Shown: positions 53,866-63,509, counted from the first letter of the stretch. The stretch: 64,000 nucleotides of DNA from Zhouia spongiae (GCF_022760175.1 NZ_CP094326.1:3770804-3834803), one strand, 5' to 3'. Program-made: numbers and translations. Notes: generated from the sequence alone by a model not told the origin.

Positions 53866-55026
53866 TCAATACCCGAATACCTCTTCCAGCTTTTTATCGA
53901 GTTCGTCTCCGTGTACATATTTGGCCAGTATTCTTCCTTCCTTATCCAGCAAGTAAGTAGATGGCAGGTATGGAGCGGCATATTCAGTTATGACCTTAGC
54001 GGTATATGGGGGGCCTGCGTCTCTGGGAGGAAATACATCGGCTACCTGTATCCATTGCAGGCCGTCTTCTTTAATAGCCTTTTTCCAGGAATCATGGTTA
54101 CTGTCATTTGTAACCCCTACAATCTCGAAACCACTGTTTTTATATTTATCATAAACCTCCTTAAGGTGAGGATATGATTTGCGGCATGGTACGCACCAAC
54201 TTGCCCAAAAATCGACCAGTACAATCTTTTCTCCTCTTAAAGACGAGAGCGTAAAGTCTTCTCCCTTGTCTGTCTTCAGGGTAAAATCGGGAGCCACTTC
54301 TCCTATGGCCGTTCGTTGCAGGGCATCAAGTTCGTCCTTTAAGGATCTGTAAAACACAGACCTTTTTACCTCATCGCTGAATCCCTCTACTATTTGCTTA
54401 AACTCCCCGTAAGTCTGGTCTACTTCGTTAGCCTGCATGTTCATATACCTGGCTGCGATTACCGAACCCGGATTATTTAACGCATAGTTTTTAATGTATG
54501 CCGTACGAACCTTTCTTGCAGCTTCCCTTGCTTCCGAGACCTCTTCGTAGTTCTTGTTGTATTCTTCAGTACCTTTTTCCATGGTCTTTCCTTTCTGAAA
54601 AAGCTCCTGGAGTTTTTTGCTTTCAGGCAGGCTTGCTATATGGCCGGACACCTTTTTTTCTTCGTCATTTATAACGGAACCCCGGATGCCGATCTCTGCT
54701 ATAAAATTCCTTTCATCTGCTTGGGCCGGGTTAATATCTATTTCAAAGGTCTCATTTCCCAATAATAAACCGAACATATATGTACCGTTAATGGTAAATA
54801 TTCTTTGCTCTGCCCCGTCTACTTTCCCTTTTAACACGAAATGTCCGTCTGTAACCTTTGCAGTATCCTGATGTGACGTTACGGTTCCTTCGTCCAGGCC
54901 TTCTACAGTTCCGTAAATATAATATCCGTCATGAGCCTTTTCTTTCCCTGTCTTTTTACAACCGACAATGACGGTTACAGCTAATGTCAATACCCATAAA
55001 AAGTTATACTTTGTTCTCATTGTCAT
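53866..55026 (-). CDS. TlpA-family thiol-disulfide oxidoreductase lipoprotein, WCVPC type (locus C)
   Basis: This 386-residue protein has a lipoprotein signal (MRTKYNFLWVLTLAVTVIVGC, Cys ~23). The DUF4369-like domain (~33-130, YYIYGTVEGLDEGTV) and helical linker precede the TlpA domain (~245-386). The active site is WCVPC (C278, C281) in FWASWCVPCRKSYPHL, and the cis-Pro region is APYLPSTYLLD. The V-P dipeptide differs from the G-P of most others here and may shift the redox potential. It is the last gene of the locus C operon, 23 nt after the thioredoxin gene. Confidence 0.9.
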   Translation of the reverse strand: MTMRTKYNFLWVLTLAVTVIVGCKKTGKEKAHDGYYIYGTVEGLDEGTVTSHQDTAKVTDGHFVLKGKVDGAEQRIFTINGTYMFGLLLGNETFEIDINPAQADERNFIAEIGIRGSVINDEEKKVSGHIASLPESKKLQELFQKGKTMEKGTEEYNKNYEEVSEAREAARKVRTAYIKNYALNNPGSVIAARYMNMQANEVDQTYGEFKQIVEGFSDEVKRSVFYRSLKDELDALQRTAIGEVAPDFTLKTDKGEDFTLSSLRGEKIVLVDFWASWCVPCRKSYPHLKEVYDKYKNSGFEIVGVTNDSNHDSWKKAIKEDGLQWIQVADVFPPRDAGPPYTAKVITEYAAPYLPSTYLLDKEGRILAKYVHGDELDKKLEEVFGY

Positions 55027-55049
55027 TTTTTAATTTGGTTCATTATATT

Positions 55050-56276
55050 TTACATGCTTTCTATTTCCGCCTTAAGTGCAGCAACTCTTTTATCTTCCTC
55101 TCCCTTTGCTCCTTTTTTCATTATATAATCGTCGATATTTTTCATCGCTTTTTCTTTATTGCCTATTCGCTTGTAGAGGTAGGTCAGGCAATAATATGCC
55201 GGAAGGTTTTCACTGTTTTCTGATTTGATCTGTTCCACAGCTTCTACTGCCTTATATAACAAGTTCTTGTCTGCATCGGCAAAATGTTCCCTCTGGCCCA
55301 GTTCATAAGCAGCCTGTATAATACTATAGGTTCCTTGCTTCTTATCTGATCTTTTTAAGTTTTCGGCGGCAGCTATTTGTAATTCCCACCATTTTTCAAA
55401 TTCCTTATTTGCTATGTGGTAATTACCCGTCCAGCTATTTTCATAAAACTCCTGGTTCTCGCCTGCATAGTCCTTTTTACATCCTTCAATGGCTTCTTTT
55501 AATTCACCGAAAGTGCCTGTAGATGCGATCTCATTGATATAATCATTTATAGCGCCTTCTATGATATAAGTATAATATTCTTTGGGCATTGATTCAATAG
55601 CGAGAAACTTGTCCTTATTATTTAAAAAGTAGAAGAACGGATCGCTTTTATATTTCAACCCTGTATAGGCTATGATCGTATATCCTTCTTCAGTAGCAAA
55701 CTGATCCGGTTGCATGGTGGCAATGAATGCCGTACCAACCTCCCTGATCCTTTCTCTGTTATTCTCTACCCCTAAAGCTTTTATATATTGTGCCATAAAA
55801 CTGATCTCCCGCTCACCATCGGCATAGCGTTTTTCCAAACTCCTGATTTGCCTGGAGGGGTCGAGGGCTATTTTTGCCTGTTCTATCAGTTCGGCACCAT
55901 TCTGGAAAGCAACAATTTTATGCACTATTTCGGCCTGGGCGTTAATGAATAACATGGTTGGGTAGGCTGTGATGTTATACTGTTCTGCCAACGCAACACC
56001 CTCGCCCTTTTCCATATCCATTTTAAGGCTTACAAAATTTTCGTTGAAGTACCTGCCTACTTCTTCTAATGGAAATACCTCTGCAGACATCTTCTTACAT
56101 GGCCCGCACCATGTTGTATAACAATCAAAGAAAAGGAGCTTGTTTTCCTGTGCAGCTTTTGTCAGGGCTTCACTAAAAGTACTTTTCTCGAATTTTATTC
56201 CTTGTGCATTGGCCGTGATCCATCCAAAGATGAACAGTGCCACAACCATGCTTATTGTATCAGACTTTAATTTCAT
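55050..56276 (-). CDS. secreted thioredoxin-fold protein with TPR-like C-terminus (locus C)
   Basis: The start at ATG 56276 gives a signal peptide (MKLKSDTISMVVALFIFGWITANAQ); ATG 56303 would add nine residues. The 408-residue product has a thioredoxin domain (~28-150), active site WCGPC (C57, C60) in FFDCYTTWCGPCKKM, an extra Cys at ~52 and YNITAYPTMLFI. A long helical region with TPR-like units follows at its end (YYCLTYLYKRIGNKEKAMKNID). It is a full-length paralogue of the protein at 18483. It is encoded between two TlpA genes of locus C. Confidence 0.85.
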   Translation of the reverse strand: MKLKSDTISMVVALFIFGWITANAQGIKFEKSTFSEALTKAAQENKLLFFDCYTTWCGPCKKMSAEVFPLEEVGRYFNENFVSLKMDMEKGEGVALAEQYNITAYPTMLFINAQAEIVHKIVAFQNGAELIEQAKIALDPSRQIRSLEKRYADGEREISFMAQYIKALGVENNRERIREVGTAFIATMQPDQFATEEGYTIIAYTGLKYKSDPFFYFLNNKDKFLAIESMPKEYYTYIIEGAINDYINEIASTGTFGELKEAIEGCKKDYAGENQEFYENSWTGNYHIANKEFEKWWELQIAAAENLKRSDKKQGTYSIIQAAYELGQREHFADADKNLLYKAVEAVEQIKSENSENLPAYYCLTYLYKRIGNKEKAMKNIDDYIMKKGAKGEEDKRVAALKAEIESM

Positions 56277-56332
56277 ACGTTCAAAATTTCTTAATACCCC
56301 CACTCAGCTGTTTTTCTTTCTCGTTTACCTGT

Positions 56333-57535
56333 CTAATCAAATAATGCTGCCAAATCGCGATCCATATCCTCATCGGTTCCGCCGCCACCGCCGTAGCGCC
56401 CGACGATGGTTCCGTTTGGATTGACCAATATCTTAGTGGGCAATGTATGAATGCCGTACGCATCACTAATCCCGCCATCTAATACTTTGTATTTGCCTTC
56501 AGTTCTATCAATTTTAAGACCTCTCAGCACATGATGCCAAATACCAATACCATCTTTCTCTACCGCTTTTCGCCATTTATCCGGATCACTGTCATCGTCG
56601 GACACCCCAAGAATTTCCAGTCCTTTGTCATTATATTTTTTATAAAGGCTTATCAGGTGAGGGTTTCCTTTTCGGCAAGGCACACACCAGCTGGCCCAAA
56701 AATCAATAAGAAGGTATTTTCCTTTAAAATCTGAAAGCTTTAAGGGATCTCCGTTGATATCCGTTGTACTGAAATCTGCTGCCAAACTGCCCGGAGCTCC
56801 TTTTTTTAAATTCTCTACCTCCTCTTCCAATTGCTTTCCAAATGTTGTTGACCTATACTTTGCAGTAAAGGAATCGTATAATGGTTTCGCTTCATCATAG
56901 GTTAGATCCGATAGCATAAAAAACAATGAATACATACTTATAAACGAATCCGGGTGATTTTTAACAAACTGCATGGTTGCCTTATTTTGTGTATCGAACA
57001 TGGGGGTTAGTGCTTCTTTCAGATCGTTAATCTCATAACTGATAGCTTCCAGTTCTTCTTTATCGGCTCCTGAGTCTGATGCTTTCCGGTATTTTTCATT
57101 CATCGCCTTTAAAGCTCCTTGCTCTTTCTTATAATCCGCGGCAATATGGTTCCTGATGGAATCGAGCTTGTATTCGTCATCCTGAGTTTTTGATCCCTTC
57201 AATGTTGAATTTTTAAAGTTGTTATAATCGAGTTGGAGCTTCATAATTGCCGGTTCGGCAAAAAGGCTTAAATAACTATCGTCGGTAATGCCTCTCATAT
57301 TCGCATCTTTAAGGATGCCTATACGAAGAACAGGTTCTTTAATTTCTTTTTCGATTATAAACGATCCATCCCGGATCATAATAGTGTCTATGCCACTTTC
57401 GCCCGGTAAATATATCTCGCCATCGCTTAATCCTGTGACGGTTCCGTTAATACGATACGTATCCGGCTTCAAGGGATGTTCTGTTTTACACCCGATCAGA
57501 AGCAAGAATACTAAAAAGCTGTTTACTAGTTTCAT
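56333..57535 (-). CDS. TlpA-family thiol-disulfide oxidoreductase lipoprotein, WCVPC type (locus C)
   Basis: This 400-residue protein has a lipoprotein signal (MKLVNSFLVFLLLIGCKTE, Cys16). The DUF4369-like domain (~27-125, YRINGTVTGLSDGEIYLPGE) and helical linker precede the TlpA domain (~260-400). The active site is WCVPC (C284, C287) in FWASWCVPCRKGNPHL, and the cis-Pro segment is IHTLPTKILVN. It is related to the 53866 protein rather than to the locus A/B group. It is separated from the MORN gene by 151 nt and from the thioredoxin gene by 56 nt. Confidence 0.9.
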   Translation of the reverse strand: MKLVNSFLVFLLLIGCKTEHPLKPDTYRINGTVTGLSDGEIYLPGESGIDTIMIRDGSFIIEKEIKEPVLRIGILKDANMRGITDDSYLSLFAEPAIMKLQLDYNNFKNSTLKGSKTQDDEYKLDSIRNHIAADYKKEQGALKAMNEKYRKASDSGADKEELEAISYEINDLKEALTPMFDTQNKATMQFVKNHPDSFISMYSLFFMLSDLTYDEAKPLYDSFTAKYRSTTFGKQLEEEVENLKKGAPGSLAADFSTTDINGDPLKLSDFKGKYLLIDFWASWCVPCRKGNPHLISLYKKYNDKGLEILGVSDDDSDPDKWRKAVEKDGIGIWHHVLRGLKIDRTEGKYKVLDGGISDAYGIHTLPTKILVNPNGTIVGRYGGGGGTDEDMDRDLAALFD

Positions 57536-57686
57536 CTGTTTATTTTTATTATTTTTTAATCGGTCAGATCGAATGCCCTGATCGTTATCCAGATTTTCGT
57601 TACGGGCATTTCATACGTTCAAAATTTTGTAATCATTTTTAAAATAAGGCGATCAAAAATTTTAAATATTTTTTTTGATCAATTAT

Positions 57687-58349
57687 TTAATTGCCTAAAC
57701 CTTTTATATAAGTAAAATCAGTTGTTATCTGCCACAGGCCCGGTTCAGATATTTCAAAAACAAAATAGTCTTGTTTGTACAGCACCTTAAGTTTTACAGG
57801 GTACGTTACGTTGGTAAGTTCTACAAAATTGTTTTGGTTGTTTTGAGTTTGAAATCGACCATCTAATACAGCAATCGTGACTCTTGGATAATTGATAAGT
57901 TGTTGTCCCTCCTTTATAGAGATCCTCACCCCCTGGATATTCTCTTCTATCTTACTAAAGTTTACCGCCGATACGTTTTGAGATTTCTCTATGTTTTTAA
58001 ATGATCTCTCGTACAAGCCTTTATATATATCATTTTTCCAGAACCCTTTCACCACACTGTCTTTAACCTTGTAATATAAAGTGCCTTCCCCATGTTTCTC
58101 TCCTTTTCGGAATTCTCCTTCGAACACATCACCATTTTTCCATATATAAGTACCTTTCCCTTCCGGCCATCCTTTTTTAAACTCTCCTTTGTAGGTATCC
58201 ATACCAATCGCCTCCCCTTCACCGTGGGCTTTGCCTTTTTTACATTCACCTTTGTACTCCCCCTCAAGAGCAGCCATAAGAACTTTACATTCCTGTGCGT
58301 TAGAAATTTGGAACAGGAATACCATTACAAGCAACAGATTTTGTTTCAT
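57687..58349 (-). CDS. secreted MORN-repeat protein
   Basis: This 220-residue protein has a signal peptide (MKQNLLLVMVFLFQISNAQ). About four MORN repeats lie at ~28-110 (YKGECKKGKAHGEG, YKGEFKKGWPEGKGTYIWKNGD, FEGEFRKGEKHGEGTLYY). A C-terminal domain of unknown fold follows (~140-220), ending in ISEPGLWQITTDFTY. MORN repeats bind proteins or lipids. It is an unusual companion of SusCD and TlpA genes. It begins 24 nt from the MITE-like element at 58373, which separates it from susD. Confidence 0.8.
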   Translation of the reverse strand: MKQNLLLVMVFLFQISNAQECKVLMAALEGEYKGECKKGKAHGEGEAIGMDTYKGEFKKGWPEGKGTYIWKNGDVFEGEFRKGEKHGEGTLYYKVKDSVVKGFWKNDIYKGLYERSFKNIEKSQNVSAVNFSKIEENIQGVRISIKEGQQLINYPRVTIAVLDGRFQTQNNQNNFVELTNVTYPVKLKVLYKQDYFVFEISEPGLWQITTDFTYIKGLGN

Positions 58350-58372
58350 TGTTAAAAAGTAAATTATGATTT

Positions 58373-58505
58373 ATGAGGGTGTCTAAAAAGTTTTTTTGTT
58401 GTCTGTTGGAACATAGCCGGGAGCTAATTGCATCTGATTATCAATAAATTTCGACTGCGCTCAACCCGGCATTTAGTAATTATAAAAACTTTTAGACACC
58501 CTCAT
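58373..58505. mobile_element. 133-bp inverted-repeat element (MITE-like)
   Basis: The terminal inverted repeats are ATGAGGGTGTCTAAAAAG at the left and its reverse complement, with one base deleted, at the right, about 22 bp each. The centre includes TTTCGACTGCGCTCAACCCG, close to a segment near 47252. There is no reading frame. It sits between susD and the MORN gene and would form a long stem in the mRNA. A target-site duplication is not clear. Confidence 0.6.
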
Positions 58506-58515
58506 TTTAAATCTA

Positions 58516-59979
58516 TTAATAACCGGGGTTCTGCTCTACCACATTTCCTCCGGCATCAATTGAATTTTGATCGATGGGTAAAATATACTTATCCGGGTCT
58601 GTAGCTGTAGGTTTTACCGTCGTAACATCGAAGCCATCAACAAAATGGTAACGTACCAGGTCGAACCATTCTTCTCCCTGCTCCATTGCCAATTCGATAT
58701 ATTTTTCAATCCGTACTGCTTCTAAGAACTGACTTAAAGATATCGTAGCCGGGTACGTTTCAAAACCGTCTCCGCCTGTAGTCGTTGCTCCTGCCCTGAC
58801 CCTAACTGCATTTAAAGAGGCTAAGGCTTCAGGGGTAACGGTACCTGCTGCACGGGCAGCAGCCTCTGCATGAATTAAATATACTTCTGCCATTCGCAAC
58901 TGATAGATCATGGAATATGGACCATTGGCATTGTACTTATAAGTTACCAACCCGAAAAAGTCGGTAAAATACAAGCTGGAAAACCTCGATCCGTCGTGAG
59001 TGATATTCTGGCCTGAAATGTCGGTAGATCCTAATGCTAAAGCTTCAAGAGCCGGGGTTCCTCCCGCATAAAAGCCGACAAAATTTCCAATCCCAATATT
59101 CTCGTCCGGGGTTCCTTTTACCCCAAACAGTACTTCAGGGCTATTAAACAGACTTTCTGAAGAACCATCAAAGATACTTGTATATGGAGTTGTAAGTTCA
59201 AAATCAGCTCCGGAATTATCGATAACATCCTTTGCCAATACCGCAGCCTGAGGATAATCGCCTTTATACAATAGCACCTTGACTTTTAACCCTTTGGCAT
59301 ATATTTTATTTGTATAATACTTCGCTCTTAGATCAGGAGCATTTGCAATGGCATCATCCAAATCTGAAATAATAGCTTCATAAGACTCTTCTACGGTATT
59401 TCTGGGAAAGGCTTCAGCAGACCTGGCCGGATCTGTTCTTAAAGTTATCCCGTAAGCAGAACCCGTATCATAAAACTGTCCCCATAAACGCAACAGATAG
59501 AAGTTTGCAGTAGCGCGAATTGCCTTTACTTCTCCTATCATTTCTGATTTTCTACCAGCCGGAGAAAACTCACTATCAGCTATTCCGGATACCTTTTCAA
59601 TAAACCAATTACACCTGTTTACTATATCGTACATACGTGTATAGGCTCCCAGATTATCTCCCGTATTTACTGAAACCGGATTATTTGCCATATACCCCTC
59701 GGGCTCTGCTCCCGTATTAAAAATACTGGGCGCCATCGCACCGCTTAAAACAGAGGGCAACAAATATATTTCAGGGTTACCCGAAGAAGTACTCCTTTGC
59801 CTAAACCCGGAGTAAACACCGCCGAGTGCTAATTCTGCGGTAGCCTGATTGTTTATGGCTGTTTCCGCATCTAATGAATAGCTTGGTTTATAATCTTCGA
59901 TATCTTCAGTAAGTTGGCATGATGTCAGGCTTATAAACAAAAAGCATAACAGCACATATATATGATTAAATGTTTTCAT
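58516..59979 (-). CDS. SusD/RagB-family nutrient-binding lipoprotein (locus C)
   Basis: This 487-residue protein has a lipoprotein signal (Cys21, SLTSCQLTE). The SusD fold is shown by YNVFR-like N-terminal helices (ELALGGVYSGFRQRS), VKAIRATANFYLLRLWGQFYD, the TPR segment GLKVKVLLYKGDYPQAAVLAKD, and the C-terminal block VRIEKYIELAMEQGEEWFDLVRYHF. It ends YILPIDQNSIDAGG...NPGY, typical of the family. It starts 20 nt after susC. The C-terminal end abuts the MITE-like element (11 nt), so transcription beyond it may be attenuated. Confidence 0.95.
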   Translation of the reverse strand: MKTFNHIYVLLCFLFISLTSCQLTEDIEDYKPSYSLDAETAINNQATAELALGGVYSGFRQRSTSSGNPEIYLLPSVLSGAMAPSIFNTGAEPEGYMANNPVSVNTGDNLGAYTRMYDIVNRCNWFIEKVSGIADSEFSPAGRKSEMIGEVKAIRATANFYLLRLWGQFYDTGSAYGITLRTDPARSAEAFPRNTVEESYEAIISDLDDAIANAPDLRAKYYTNKIYAKGLKVKVLLYKGDYPQAAVLAKDVIDNSGADFELTTPYTSIFDGSSESLFNSPEVLFGVKGTPDENIGIGNFVGFYAGGTPALEALALGSTDISGQNITHDGSRFSSLYFTDFFGLVTYKYNANGPYSMIYQLRMAEVYLIHAEAAARAAGTVTPEALASLNAVRVRAGATTTGGDGFETYPATISLSQFLEAVRIEKYIELAMEQGEEWFDLVRYHFVDGFDVTTVKPTATDPDKYILPIDQNSIDAGGNVVEQNPGY

Positions 59980-59999
59980 GTGAATTCTTTTTTTAGTTA

Positions 60000-62900
60000 T
60001 TATAAGCTGATATTAACACCAAGGGTAAAGGTCCTCGCCTGCGGGTATGAATATCCCTGGTCGCTAATTAAATCGATAGTACTCCCTCCTCTTTGGGTGT
60101 TTATACTCTCAGGATCGATACCCGGATAACTGGTTATTGTAAACAGGTTATTTCCTGTTAACGAAAAACGCACGTTGGATATGCCCACCTTCTGCAACCA
60201 ATCCTGATTAAAATTATAAGCTATAGAAGCTGATCGTAACTTTATATAGCTCCCGTCTTTTACATCTCTGCTGGTTGCTGTACTATAACCATGGGTTGAA
60301 GACCCCAGGCGGGCATACTCTGCATCTGTATTTTCAGGTGTCCACAGATCGTAAATATGAGTGGTTTTATTTTCGTAAGCCCTGTTTATCCCGGCTATCT
60401 CAGCGCCTTCTCTCCAATACTTTTCGTTCCCCTGAACAAAATTAAAATTAAAGGTAAAGTCCCAGTTCTTATAACTCAGGTTGTTATTCCACCCGCCATA
60501 ATAGGCCGGATTAATATCGCCCAAAGAAATACGATCAGCATTAGTAATCTCGCCATCGCCATTTACATCTCTATAAATATAATCTCCCGGCTGGGTTAAC
60601 CCGGAATAATAATTGCCATCCGGAGCTCCCGCGTTTAATGTTGTAATTTCTTCCGGGGTTTGTGCAACAGACACAACATCGTATCCCAAAATATACCCTA
60701 CAGGCTCTCCTTCGGTAATACCGGTGCTCCCAAAACTAGAGGTAGCTCCACCATGCAAAGCTTCGACATTATTATCAATAAAGGAAATATTAAAAGACGA
60801 GTTCCATCTGAAATTTTCATTTCTGATAATATCTCCTCCCAATTCGATTTCCCAACCTTTGTTACTTACATCTGCCACATTTGAGTTCCATGAAGAAGCC
60901 CCTGTTTGTCCCGGTATGGGGGTTAAAAGTATAATATCGTTCGTTTTCTTTTCAAAATAGACGATCTCTCCGTTCAATCTGCCGTTAAACAGGCCAAACT
61001 CTAAGCCTAGATCTAACTGATCGGTCTCTTCCCAGCGGATACCCGCATTTGGCACACCTTCTACTACGATCCCGTTTACACCGTCGTATTCAGAATCTCC
61101 GTTTCCAAGTGCCCTGTATATCGCTAAATAGGTAAACGAAGGCAGGTTATCGGACCCTGTACGTCCCAAACTGGCACGTAATTTTAGCTGACTGATAAGA
61201 CCGTTATCTTTCAGGAAACTTTCGTTATGCACATTCCAGGCCAGTGCTCCGGAAGGGAAAAAACCGTGTTTATTGTCCGGTCCGAACTTACTCGAACCGT
61301 CATAACGCGCTGTAAATGTAGCAAGATACTTTTCTTTATAGTTATAGTTTATCCTTCCAAAAACAGAATTCAAGGCATTTTCATTAAAATCACTCTCATA
61401 ATTATGTACATTCTGAGCCGATCTTATATCCGTTAATATATAATCGTCAGGAAACCCGTCGTAGGTTTGTGATTCCAGATCGAGCTTAGAATAGTCCCAA
61501 GACAATCCGAGTACGGCATCGACAGAATGATCGTTGGCAAAAGTCTTATTAAAGTTAAGTGTATTTGCCCAAGAAGAGGTTACACCCGCACTACGATTGA
61601 CCCCCAGTAACGCGCCGCTTGCTCCATAAAAACTTTCGAAAAGGGCATCTAATGTAAATGACGGACTAAAAACCTTAGAATGATCATTGAGCAGGTTAAG
61701 GCTTAGCTGCGATCTGAATTTTAGACCATCTGCAATTTTATATTCTCCATAAACAGAACCCAAAACATTTTGAGAGATGGCTACGTTTCTTACTTCTCCA
61801 TCATCTCCGACAGGGTTGTTCAACATGAACCCAAATGTGCCTACAGATTGAGTAAATGAACCATCATCGTTATACACTTCCAGATCCGGCCGGTATAGTG
61901 CGCCGGTGCGGAGGTTGCTCAATCCTGATTGTTTATTGTCTGAATAATTATAACTGATATTAAACCCGACCCTTAGTTTATCTGATACATCAGCATCTAA
62001 ACTACTCGTAAAGTTGTACCTGTTAAACTTATTACCTAGCATAAGTCCTTCCTGGTCTGATACTCTTGCCGATAATAAGTAGTTAACTTTGGAAGACCCT
62101 CCACTTACATTAAAATTGTACTGGTTCCAAACAGCATTATCGTTTGTAATCTTATCCTGCCAATCGGTATTTGCATTTCCAACGGTCACCTGATCGATCA
62201 ACCCTGCCGGTGTTAAAAAATCATTTACCCATTGCTCAGTGTTTAAGGCGTCAAAAGTCCTCAACGGATTCTGAATGGTTGTACTATATGAAAAGTTAAA
62301 CCTGGGTGCCTGATTTCGTTTTCCCCGTTTAGTCGTAATAACAATAACGCCATTCGCGGCTCTTGATCCGTAAATAGCAGCTGCCGAAGCATCTTTAAGC
62401 ACATCTACCCGCTCGATATCTGCCGGGTTTATAGCTAATAACGGGTTTTCCCTGTCGCCGAAAACGCCTAGTCCTGTACCATCTGCAAACCTGGGGTTAA
62501 TAGTAATAGGAACCCCGTCTACTACGTACAGTGGCTGGTTATCACCGATCAACTGGCTAAGTCCTCTAATATGGACAACAGCACCACTTCCGGGAGCTCC
62601 GGCTTGAGCAGAAACATGCACTCCGGTCATTCTCCCCACTAAAGCCTGATCGACCGTTTGTGTTTTTACCTGAACAATTTCTTCTGATTTAACAGAACCT
62701 ACCGACCCGGTCAGGTCCTTTCTTTTTGTTGTTCCATACCCCACAACCAGAACTTCTTCCAGCGCATTTACGTCTTCTTTAAGGCTAAAATTATACGTAG
62801 TAACCCCGGCAATTATAGGCTTATACTGAAATTCGAATCCCATCATGCTTACATAAATAAAGTCTCCTTCATTGGCTTGCAAAGAAAATCTCCCGTCAAA

Positions 62901-63413
62901 ATCGGTTGCGGTTCCCCTCAGTATAAAGTCTTTGTTCACAGGAGCACCTGCTTTGGGTTCGTTGTTGGTCACTACTACCGTTGCGCCGACAAGTGGTAAT
63001 CCGGACGGATCGGTCACAACCCCGTTGATCATAATCTGAGGAGCAGCCTTTTCTTTTTTAACAATAATGGTATTGTTTGCAAACTCATACGTTAAGTGCA
63101 TCGGTTTCAACACTTTTACAAGCAATGCTCCGGCTTTTATAATTCCTTTTTCCAGTTTAACATCGGGAATAGCATTTATTTGATCGTTGCTGTAAATAAA
63201 CGTGTAATTTGTCTGCGATTTGATCAGGTTAAAAACCTGTTCAACAGAAATATTCTGATCTCTGTCAATCAAGATTTCAGCATCCTGTGAAAATCCGCTA
63301 TTCGGACTAAAACCGAAGAGGGTAACGCAAAACAAAAACATAAATACTTTCATGATAAACCGAAGTAGTCTTAATCTGTAATCAAACAGATTGCTGGTTA
63401 GTCTAATTTTCAT
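60000..63413 (-). CDS. SusC/RagA-family TonB-dependent transporter with STN domain (locus C)
   Basis: This 1137-residue protein has a basic leader and signal helix (~18-42, IMKVFMFLFCVTLFGFS). The STN domain (~47-115) has NISVEQVFNLIKSQTNYTFIY, and the carboxypeptidase-like domain (~128-210) carries an inserted loop (KAGAPVNKDFILRG). A TonB-box-like EEVLVVGYGTTKRKDLTGSV precedes the plug (to ~350, LKDASAAAIYGSRAANGVIVI), and the barrel ends LGVNISL. It is organised like the locus A SusC. The start codon region carries an antisense promoter. Confidence 0.95.
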   Translation of the reverse strand: MKIRLTSNLFDYRLRLLRFIMKVFMFLFCVTLFGFSPNSGFSQDAEILIDRDQNISVEQVFNLIKSQTNYTFIYSNDQINAIPDVKLEKGIIKAGALLVKVLKPMHLTYEFANNTIIVKKEKAAPQIMINGVVTDPSGLPLVGATVVVTNNEPKAGAPVNKDFILRGTATDFDGRFSLQANEGDFIYVSMMGFEFQYKPIIAGVTTYNFSLKEDVNALEEVLVVGYGTTKRKDLTGSVGSVKSEEIVQVKTQTVDQALVGRMTGVHVSAQAGAPGSGAVVHIRGLSQLIGDNQPLYVVDGVPITINPRFADGTGLGVFGDRENPLLAINPADIERVDVLKDASAAAIYGSRAANGVIVITTKRGKRNQAPRFNFSYSTTIQNPLRTFDALNTEQWVNDFLTPAGLIDQVTVGNANTDWQDKITNDNAVWNQYNFNVSGGSSKVNYLLSARVSDQEGLMLGNKFNRYNFTSSLDADVSDKLRVGFNISYNYSDNKQSGLSNLRTGALYRPDLEVYNDDGSFTQSVGTFGFMLNNPVGDDGEVRNVAISQNVLGSVYGEYKIADGLKFRSQLSLNLLNDHSKVFSPSFTLDALFESFYGASGALLGVNRSAGVTSSWANTLNFNKTFANDHSVDAVLGLSWDYSKLDLESQTYDGFPDDYILTDIRSAQNVHNYESDFNENALNSVFGRINYNYKEKYLATFTARYDGSSKFGPDNKHGFFPSGALAWNVHNESFLKDNGLISQLKLRASLGRTGSDNLPSFTYLAIYRALGNGDSEYDGVNGIVVEGVPNAGIRWEETDQLDLGLEFGLFNGRLNGEIVYFEKKTNDIILLTPIPGQTGASSWNSNVADVSNKGWEIELGGDIIRNENFRWNSSFNISFIDNNVEALHGGATSSFGSTGITEGEPVGYILGYDVVSVAQTPEEITTLNAGAPDGNYYSGLTQPGDYIYRDVNGDGEITNADRISLGDINPAYYGGWNNNLSYKNWDFTFNFNFVQGNEKYWREGAEIAGINRAYENKTTHIYDLWTPENTDAEYARLGSSTHGYSTATSRDVKDGSYIKLRSASIAYNFNQDWLQKVGISNVRFSLTGNNLFTITSYPGIDPESINTQRGGSTIDLISDQGYSYPQARTFTLGVNISL

Positions 63414-63420
63414 ACATTTG
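63391..63420 (+). promoter_or_regulatory. predicted antisense promoter at the susC start (locus C)
   Basis: TTG (63391-63393), exactly 19 nt, then TACATTTG (63413-63420), a perfect TAnnTTTG. The -7 box begins in the susC start codon (CAT 63411-63413). Confidence 0.5.
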
Positions 63421-63426
63421 AAATTG

Positions 63427-63509
63427 GTAAGTTAATATTACAGTTAATTTGCTCTCAAGGGGAATAGACCTGTGACTTTGGACGGTTGGCAGGTGCTGTT
63501 CCCTTTTCT
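63427..63509 (+). ncRNA. predicted cis-antisense RNA over susC leader (locus C)
   Basis: From the promoter to the T-rich end is about 83 nt, complementary to the fecR-susC gap. This is the best-supported of the three copies on the promoter side, with a full-consensus -7 box. Position matches DonS-type antisense RNAs of Bacteroides polysaccharide loci. Confidence 0.45.

Noticed and set aside
53821-54177. Plus-strand frame of 118 codons
   Set aside because: Lies antisense inside the TlpA gene at 53866-55026, which has strong motifs; it is a shadow.
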